From Cellulomonas palmilytica (GTDB taxonomy: Bacteria; Actinomycetota; Actinomycetes; Actinomycetales; Cellulomonadaceae), in the NCBI RefSeq assembly GCF_021590045.1, contig NZ_CP062221.1, positions 2,046,001-2,110,000 of the forward strand: 64,000 bases of DNA, given 5' to 3'. Positions 57,901 through 64,000 of this stretch are shown here, in pieces. Each line of letters starts with the position of its first letter. The first letter of the stretch is position 1. The notes below the pieces were generated by a model. The model saw only the letters and a program-made list of their open reading frames with translations, was not told where the DNA came from and did no database searches. The position numbers were made by a program, and so were the translations under genes.

Positions 57901-58494
57901 GTCAACCCGCTCGCGCTCGAGGAGTTCGCCGCGCTCGAGGAGCGGCACAAGTTCCTCGCCGACCAGCTCGCGGACCTCAAGAAGTCCCGCGCCGACCTGC
58001 TCGAGATCGTCAAGGAGATCGACGAGCGCGTCGAGCAGGTGTTCGCGGAGGCCTACCGGGACACCGCGGCGGCGTTCGACGACGTGTTCCCGCGCCTGTT
58101 CCCGGGCGGCGAGGGCCGGCTCGTCCTGACCGACCCGGGCGACATGCTCACCACGGGCATCGAGGTCGAGGCACGTCCCGCGGGCAAGAAGGTCAAGCGG
58201 CTGTCGCTGCTGTCGGGCGGTGAGCGTTCGCTGACCGCGGTCGCGCTGCTCGTCGCGATCTTCAAGGCCCGGCCCAGCCCGTTCTACGTCATGGACGAGG
58301 TCGAGGCCGCGCTCGACGACGCGAACCTCGGGCGGCTCCTGGAGATCTTCCGCGAGCTGCAGGAGGACTCGCAGCTCATCGTCGTGACGCACCAGAAGCG
58401 CACCATGGAGATCGCCGACGCGCTGTACGGCGTGACCATGCGCGGGGACGGCGTGACGACCGTCGTGAGCCAGCGGATGAGGGACTCCGCCTGA
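54919..58494 (+). CDS. smc: Chromosome segregation ATPase SMC
   Basis: This 1191-aa condensin protein organises and segregates the chromosome. Walker A is GPNGSGKS at 31-38 and the C-terminal ATPase half has LSGGERSLTAVALL and Walker B PFYVMDEVEAALDD. Between them two long coiled coils flank a hinge around residues 500-650. The coiled coils are extremely Ala/Glu/Arg-rich. GTG 54919 is preceded by TACACT 7 nt before it. ftsY follows after two intervening genes, close to the usual smc-ftsY order. Confidence 0.96.
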   Translation: MHLKTLTLRGFKSFASATTLSFEPGVTCVVGPNGSGKSNVVDALAWVMGEQGAKSLRGGKMEDVIFAGTAGRPPLGRAEVSLTIDNTDGALPIEYTEVTISRTLFRNGGSEYAINGQGCRLLDIQDLLSDSGLGREMHVIVGQGQLDAVLRATPEERRGFIEEAAGVLKHRKRKEKALRKLDAMQANLTRLGDLTAEIRRQLGPLGRQAEVARKAAVVQADLRDARARLLADDLAQLTAQLEQEIADETAVARQREQVEAALTQTRARLATLEREAAEAAPALSEVSEVWYRLSSLRERLRGTASLAADRVRLLGSAAPERTDGRDPDDLAAQAERVRQAEAELAAEVDLARGALEAAVAARQEVEQQAADAEKELATALRGAADRREGVARLAGQVAARRSRVEATQAELGRLRESLVAAERRGAEATAQFAALESQVAGAEEGEEGLDAAHESAAEALEAATTRLAELTEDLAAAERERANQESRAETLELSLTRKDGAGALLAADSLPGTIGSVAALLAVDEADEEAVVAALGATADAVAVESLEAAVDAIRWLRTEDAGRASLLVGGGTSAAHSLPTDLPTDLPAGAVRAVDLVRAPENVRGTVHALLADVVVVDDLAGARAVLAQAPDLVVATRAGDVLSATRASGGSASAPSALHLQAALDQARQAAQAATADAERLRFEVTRATQDKAEARTRYDETLERLNESDAQLAAVAEQLGNLGSTARAAKAEAERVQASLDAASRTLEEDTAQLAELTARLAAAEVEPVESEAQITQGTARRDTLLEAATSARQRETEARLTLRTAEERARALAGRAESLERAARTERVARERAAERERERARQAAVAEAVREGATRALALLEGSLRRASDERESAEAARARRDEAISAARVTVEQQAAELGRLTDVAHRDEVARTQQRLRIEQLETRAVEELGLDPAVLLDEFGPHRDVPVVVAPGTEPDPDAPTHVPYVREQQEKRLRAAERALSLLGRVNPLALEEFAALEERHKFLADQLADLKKSRADLLEIVKEIDERVEQVFAEAYRDTAAAFDDVFPRLFPGGEGRLVLTDPGDMLTTGIEVEARPAGKKVKRLSLLSGGERSLTAVALLVAIFKARPSPFYVMDEVEAALDDANLGRLLEIFRELQEDSQLIVVTHQKRTMEIADALYGVTMRGDGVTTVVSQRMRDSA

Positions 58495-58522
58495 CGCGCA
58501 CGCGGGCGTGAAGATCGTGTGT

Positions 58523-58560
58523 GGGAACGCGAGCGAAGTCCTCCCACGGAGGGCGTTCCC
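58523..58560 (+). terminator. Nested hairpin after smc
   Basis: GGGAACGC (58523-58530) pairs with GCGTTCCC (58553-58560). An inner hairpin CCTCC-CAC-GGAGG (58540-58552) sits inside the loop. It starts 28 nt after the smc stop and ends 26 nt before the next start. It may terminate smc or control the small membrane gene. Confidence 0.55.
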
Positions 58561-58585
58561 GCGAGCACCGGGCGACACTTGTCCC

Positions 58586-58921
58586 GTGCTTCCCGTCATC
58601 ATCGGAATCCTCGTCGCCCTCGTCGTGGCGGGTGTCGTGCTGCTCGTCGCCAGCGCGTCCGACGCTGACGACCGTCGCGACGACGAGTCGCCCCTGCAGG
58701 CGTTCCGCCGCGGCTGGAGGGCGCGCAAGAACCCCGCCCCGGACCAGGTCGACGCCGCGATCGCCGCCGAGGCCGAGCCCGTCGACCTGTCGCTCGCCGA
58801 CTTCCTGCGCGCGACCGCCGAGCAGGGCGAGGGCTACCTGCACGTCGACGACCTGCAGGCCGGTCTGCACCGCGCCCGTGAGAAGGCCGCGCGCGCGAAC
58901 CCGCTGCGCCGCCACGGCTGA
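58586..58921 (+). CDS. Small single-pass membrane protein between smc and ftsY
   Basis: This 111-aa protein begins with one hydrophobic helix (VIIGILVALVVAGVVLLVA) and continues with a charged helical cytoplasmic part. I do not recognise a named family. GTG 58586 lies 6 nt after a -10-like GACACT, fitting leaderless translation. The location next to smc suggests a possible envelope or chromosome role, but nothing in the sequence proves it. Confidence 0.7.
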   Translation: MLPVIIGILVALVVAGVVLLVASASDADDRRDDESPLQAFRRGWRARKNPAPDQVDAAIAAEAEPVDLSLADFLRATAEQGEGYLHVDDLQAGLHRAREKAARANPLRRHG

Positions 58922-58955
58922 CCCCGCGCCGCCCCGGGAGCCGGGCGACGCGGGG
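58922..58955. terminator. Bidirectional terminator between the membrane protein and pectate lyase genes
   Basis: CCCCGCGCCGCCC (58922-58934) pairs with GGGCGACGCGGGG (58943-58955) with one mismatch, around a short loop. The two convergent stop codons flank it. Confidence 0.65.
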
Positions 58956-58978
58956 CCGTGCGGGTCACCGGTGGGACG

Positions 58979-60307
58979 TCACCGGTAGACGACCGCCGAC
59001 GCGGTGTACCCGCACGCGGCGCTCGGACCGGAGCCGACCTTCGACGGCTCGCCCGAGGTCACGCCCTTGTACTCCTCGCAGATCGCGACCTTGCGGGAGG
59101 AGTCGCCGACGATCGTGATCCCGGACAGCGTCGCCCGGTCGCCGAGGTTGGGGTTGATCCCGACGAGCGACTTCGCCGGCACCGTCACCGTGACGTCCTG
59201 CACGACGACCGTGCGCGCGTACTGCTTGGAGCAGTTGCCGCACGAGCGGTAGAGCTTGCCGATGTCCGACGCCTGGAAGTTCTTGATGACGAACGTCCCC
59301 GGGCCGTTGTGCTGGAACACCTTGTCGGACGCGGAGCGCGCGCCGCCGCCGTCGATCGTCATGACCTGCGAGGACGAGCTGCCCTTGAGGGTCGCGGCGT
59401 CCTCCTCGACGTCCTCCCACCACACGTTCTGCAGCGTGCAGGTGCCGGTGCAGTGGACGCCGTCGCCCGCCCCCGACCCGAGGATGACGTTCTTGAGCAC
59501 GGCACCGTCGGAGAGCTGGAACATGGGCGGCTGCGACTCGTCCTGACCGCCGGACGAGATGCCGTAGTAGCGCACGAGCCTGCCGTCGAACGTGCCGCTG
59601 ACCGCGATGGTGGAGGAGACCTTCTGCTGGCCGGTCGCGCTGGGCCAGGAGGTCGAGCCGCCCGTCCCGGACGTCGGCGACGATGTGGGCTTCGGCGACG
59701 ACGAGGCCGACGCGGTGGCGGTCGGAGCGCTGCCGCTGCCCACCTTCACGAGCTGCCACTGCTGGTGGTACGACTTGCCGTCCGTGCCCTGCACGATCGC
59801 CGCGCCCTCGGCGGTCGAGGCGCCCGCGACCTGCACGACCTTGCCGGAGTGCTGGTTGACGAGGCGGACGTAGCCCGACTGGTCGACGAGCCGGAACCGC
59901 TGGTTCGCGCCGTCGAGGTCGGTGAACAGCCGGAACGTGGCGCCGTCGGCGGTGCTCCACTCCCACAGGTCGACGACCTTGCCGGACCTGCGGTTGAGCA
60001 GCTCGTACCGGTCGTCGCCCACCGCGACGAGCCTGAACTGCTGGCTCGTCGCGTCGGTCCGGGTGGCCTGGACGAGGGGTGAGCCGTCGCTCGTCGCCTG
60101 CCCCTGGACGTCGAGGACCTTGTCGCTCTTGCGGCTGACCAGCACGTACCAGGCGCTCGGGTCGACCGTGGCCGCGGTGGCACCCAGGGCGGACACGAGG
60201 CCGAGCGTGCCGGCGAGCGCCCCGACGACGACCGCGGCGAGGGTCAGGCGCGCGCGTCTGAGCGTGGGCGGCACCCGGTGAGCGGGTCCGGCGTTCTTGC
60301 GGGTCAT
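58979..60307 (-). CDS. Secreted pectate lyase (PL3-like) with RICIN/CBM13 domain
   Basis: This 442-aa protein has a long signal peptide (to about [10 protein letters not shown]). A RICIN/CBM13 lectin domain follows, with repeats of type SQQFRLV, NQRFRLV and HQQWQLV, and a Ser/Thr/Pro linker. The C-terminal domain from about residue 220 resembles PL3 pectate lyases: [32 protein letters not shown] and [17 protein letters not shown]. It likely cuts pectin outside the cell and the lectin domain binds polysaccharide. GGAGG precedes the ATG at 60307. Confidence 0.88.
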   Translation of the reverse strand: MTRKNAGPAHRVPPTLRRARLTLAAVVVGALAGTLGLVSALGATAATVDPSAWYVLVSRKSDKVLDVQGQATSDGSPLVQATRTDATSQQFRLVAVGDDRYELLNRRSGKVVDLWEWSTADGATFRLFTDLDGANQRFRLVDQSGYVRLVNQHSGKVVQVAGASTAEGAAIVQGTDGKSYHQQWQLVKVGSGSAPTATASASSSPKPTSSPTSGTGGSTSWPSATGQQKVSSTIAVSGTFDGRLVRYYGISSGGQDESQPPMFQLSDGAVLKNVILGSGAGDGVHCTGTCTLQNVWWEDVEEDAATLKGSSSSQVMTIDGGGARSASDKVFQHNGPGTFVIKNFQASDIGKLYRSCGNCSKQYARTVVVQDVTVTVPAKSLVGINPNLGDRATLSGITIVGDSSRKVAICEEYKGVTSGEPSKVGSGPSAACGYTASAVVYR

Positions 60308-60527
60308 GGCGTACCTCCGTCGTGGATGGCGCTTTCCCAGCGCGACCGAGAGTCGGCCGCATCGGTCTGTGAACGTACCCACCCGGTGCGACCGCGACCA
60401 CGAGGCGAAACGAATCGCCCGGCCGGACCCGGTCCCGGATCCTGCGTCGCCGCCGCGCGCCGCCGCGGCGGTCCCGACGTGCGGCCCGGGTTCGCGTCCC
60501 CGCCCCGTGCCCCGTCAGACTGTGGGG

Positions 60528-61778
60528 GTGAACCCCGACGTCCTGACCACCCTCATCGCCGCCGGTGTGCCGATCGCGCTCGTCGCGGTCGTCGCGACCC
60601 TGTTCGTCTCGCGCCGCCGCTCGCGCGACGACGAGACCACGTCGCCGACCTCGTCGACGACCACGACGGTCGAGCGCGTCCCCTCGCAGGCCGCCGCGCC
60701 CGACGACGACGCGTCCGGCGTCACGGTCGACGTCCCGCCCACCGCGGGGCTCGGCACCGACGAGGTCCCGACGCCGGTCGAGGCGCCCGAGGCCGTCGAC
60801 GTCGGAGCGCTCGAGGAGGCCGTCGCGGTCGAGGTCCCGGCGCCCGCCGCGGGGCGGCTCGCGCGACTGCGGGACCGGCTGTCGCGCTCGGGCTCGCCGC
60901 TGGGCACGCGCCTGCTCGCGGTGCTCTCCCGCGACCACCTGTCCGAGGACGACTGGGACGAGCTCGAGGAGACCCTCCTGCTCGCCGACGTCGGTGCTGG
61001 TCCCACGGGCGAGCTCATCGAGGCGCTGCGCACGCGCGTGCGCGTCGAGGGCCTCAAGGACCCCCTGCAGGTGCGGGCCCTGCTGCGCGCCCAGCTCCTG
61101 GAGCTCGTCGACCCCACGCTCGACCGCGAGCTGCACACCGCGCCGAGCGTCGCGGACGACGGCACGCGCACGCCCGCCGTCCTGCTCGTCGTCGGCGTCA
61201 ACGGCACGGGCAAGACCACGACGATCGGCAAGCTCACGCGCCTGCTCGTCGCCGAGGACCGCTCCGTCGTGCTCGGCGCCGCGGACACGTTCCGCGCCGC
61301 CGCCGCCGACCAGCTCGAGACGTGGGGCTCGCGCGTCGGCGTGCCGACCGTGCGTTCCGAGCGCGAGGGCGCCGACCCCGCGTCGGTCGCGTTCGAGGCC
61401 GTCCGCACGGGCAAGCAGGCCGACGTGGACGTCGTCGTCGTCGACACCGCCGGCCGCCTGCAGAACAAGGCGGGCCTCATGGACGAGCTCGGCAAGATCA
61501 CGCGCGTCATCACCAAGGAGGCGCCGCTCACCGAGGTCCTGCTCGTCCTCGACGCGACCACCGGTCAGAACGGCCTGCAGCAGGCGCGCGTGTTCGGCGA
61601 GGTCGCCGGCGTCACGGGCATCGTGCTGACCAAGCTCGACGGCACCGCCAAGGGCGGCATCGTCGTCGCGGTGCAGCGCGAGCTGGGCGTGCCCGTCAAG
61701 CTCGTCGGGCTCGGCGAGGGTCCCGACGACCTCGCGCCGTTCGACCCCGAGGCGTTCGTCGACGGCCTCCTGCAGTAG
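60528..61778 (+). CDS. ftsY: Signal recognition particle receptor FtsY
   Basis: This GTPase docks ribosome-SRP complexes at the membrane. The 416-aa product has an N-terminal membrane helix ([20 protein letters not shown]), an acidic Pro/Glu linker, the N domain and the G domain. Its motifs are [37 protein letters not shown] and [13 protein letters not shown] 60528 follows TCAGACT by about 6 nt, a leaderless pattern. Confidence 0.96.
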   Translation: MNPDVLTTLIAAGVPIALVAVVATLFVSRRRSRDDETTSPTSSTTTTVERVPSQAAAPDDDASGVTVDVPPTAGLGTDEVPTPVEAPEAVDVGALEEAVAVEVPAPAAGRLARLRDRLSRSGSPLGTRLLAVLSRDHLSEDDWDELEETLLLADVGAGPTGELIEALRTRVRVEGLKDPLQVRALLRAQLLELVDPTLDRELHTAPSVADDGTRTPAVLLVVGVNGTGKTTTIGKLTRLLVAEDRSVVLGAADTFRAAAADQLETWGSRVGVPTVRSEREGADPASVAFEAVRTGKQADVDVVVVDTAGRLQNKAGLMDELGKITRVITKEAPLTEVLLVLDATTGQNGLQQARVFGEVAGVTGIVLTKLDGTAKGGIVVAVQRELGVPVKLVGLGEGPDDLAPFDPEAFVDGLLQ

Positions 61779-61868
61779 CCCGCGCCCGTCGAGCCCCCCG
61801 GGAACGCTTCGGTCATGCGGGACGAGCGACCCGCTGCGAAACCGAACGTTTACACGAGGGTGGCCCTT

Positions 61869-61906
61869 GTCACCTGCCGGTAACGCTCGCAGCGTCCTGG
61901 TGAAAC
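61869..61906 (+). promoter_or_regulatory. GlnR-like binding site upstream of amt
   Basis: Half-sites start every 11 nt: GTCAC (61869), GTAAC (61880), a weak AGCGT (61891) and GAAAC (61902). This fits the GlnR pattern GTnAC-n6-GAAAC in tandem. It lies about 60-100 nt before amt. GlnR is known to control amt-glnK-glnD in actinobacteria; AmtR-type control is the alternative. Confidence 0.6.
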
Positions 61907-61967
61907 GCCGCTCCCCGAATGTTGTCCGCGACCAGCCACCCCGGGCTGGCGAGGGGAGAAGCGACTC

Positions 61968-63613
<1,646 letters not shown>

Positions 63614-63618
63614 GCCCG

Positions 63619-64000
63619 ATGTCCGACGAACGGTCGCCTGTGGGGGGCGCGGCCGGGGACGAGAACGACACGCAGGTCCCGCACCCCGCTCGTGGGGTGC
63701 GGGACCTGCGCGTCGAACGGCTCGACCTCGCGACGCGGCTGACGGGTCCGACGAGTGACGGCGTGGCGCGCCGCAGCCGGATCGCCGGCCTGGTGCGCAC
63801 GCGGCTCGCGGAGCTGTGGGACGAGGCCAGCAAGGGCGAGGACTCCACGGGGGTCGCGCTCGGCGTGGTCGGCTCGGTCGGTCGCGGTGACGCGAGCCCG
63901 GTCTCCGACCTGGACCTGCTGCTCGTGCACGAGGGCCGCTCGCGGTCCGCGGAGGACCTGCAGTCGCTCGCGCAGCGCCTGTGGTACCCGATCTGGGACG
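63619..64000 (+). CDS. glnD: [Protein-PII] uridylyl/adenylyltransferase GlnD, N-terminal part
   Basis: The gene continues past the window; 127 codons are visible. The nucleotidyltransferase motif is GSVGRGDASPVSDLDLLLV, with the metal-binding Asp pair. The ATG at 63619 is 5 nt after the glnK stop. The visible region carries a perfect 17-bp hairpin near codons 18-31, which could also mean that the true start lies further in, for example at GTG 63697. It modifies GlnK on its T-loop Tyr. Confidence 0.9.
   Translation, partial: MSDERSPVGGAAGDENDTQVPHPARGVRDLRVERLDLATRLTGPTSDGVARRSRIAGLVRTRLAELWDEASKGEDSTGVALGVVGSVGRGDASPVSDLDLLLVHEGRSRSAEDLQSLAQRLWYPIWD
63671..63710 (+). promoter_or_regulatory. 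Perfect 17-bp hairpin inside the glnD 5' region
   Basis: CGCAGGTCCCGCACCCC (63671-63687) is the exact reverse complement of 63694-63710, with a 6-nt loop GCTCGT. It is among the strongest stems in the window, yet it is inside the first codons of the ORF as predicted. It may act as an attenuator or terminator after amt-glnK, or stop ribosomes before glnD. Confidence 0.7.

Noticed and set aside
60308..60527. CebR/LacI-like operator (GGGAAAGCGCCATCC) before the pectate lyase gene
   Set aside because: The symmetry is incomplete and does not match the CebR consensus well enough to call.

Overview
This window is chromosomal DNA from a very GC-rich actinobacterium. The gene set points to the Micrococcales, close to Cellulomonas and its relatives. 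The evidence is frequent GTG starts, many leaderless-looking starts (a -10 hexamer 6-8 nt before the start codon), an ultrashort actinobacterial T-box before ileS, tandem clpP1-clpP2, F420-dependent enzymes, a RICIN-bearing pectate lyase, and a DUF222/13E12-type HNH gene with a LexA box. This taxonomy is inferred from gene content and was not computed. I found no rRNA, IS element, prophage or CRISPR array. The last gene (glnD) runs off the right edge.

Layout. 1-7.2 kb: cysK behind a Cys-rich leader ORF, a DNA polymerase I-like gene, an SGNH hydrolase, tRNA-Pro(TGG), and a large LuxR/AAA regulator coupled to a small upstream ORF. 7.4-9 kb: a DUF664/DinB protein and a PD-(D/E)XK-like gene next to tRNA-Gly(TCC). 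9-15.6 kb: tig, clpP1, clpP2 and clpX (protein folding and turnover), chorismate mutase and a baeRF/Rv2629-type protein. 15.6-21.1 kb (minus strand): acyl-CoA synthetase, aldo/keto reductase, valS. 21.3-24.5 kb: four genes chained by GTGA overlaps, encoding a WXG100-sized helical protein, a WXG-plus-papain-like Cys/His/Asp protein and two related lipoproteins. This is the most novel-looking locus. 24.6-33.8 kb: a CGNR regulator and EamA transporter, then an F420 block (F420-dependent dehydrogenase, cofE and a three-gene ABC importer resembling the proposed F420-0 uptake cassette), interrupted by an SOS-box HNH gene and an HhH-GPD protein. 34-42.2 kb: SDR, heterodimeric ABC exporter, TipA-type MerR regulator, and two paralogous HAD phosphatases around a phosphotransferase. 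42.2-54.8 kb: T-box-ileS, beta-helix surface protein, folC, dhaKLM, tetR-MFS, DUF4233, ndk. 54.9-64 kb: smc, a small membrane protein, pectate lyase, ftsY and amt-glnK-glnD with a GlnR-like site.

How the genes work together. Several loci show sequence-readable control: Cys codons and a stem before cysK, an Ile T-box on ileS, a ClgR-like box before clpP1P2, a LexA box on the HNH start codon, perfect palindromes before tetR and near DUF664, a GlnR-like 11-nt periodic site before amt, and a perfect 17-bp hairpin in the first codons of glnD. The F420 genes fit import of F420-0, glutamylation by CofE and use by the dehydrogenase. DhaKLM fits PEP-dependent dihydroxyacetone phosphorylation. A second theme is short in-frame tandem repeats (12-18 nt) that lengthen linkers or tails in at least five proteins.
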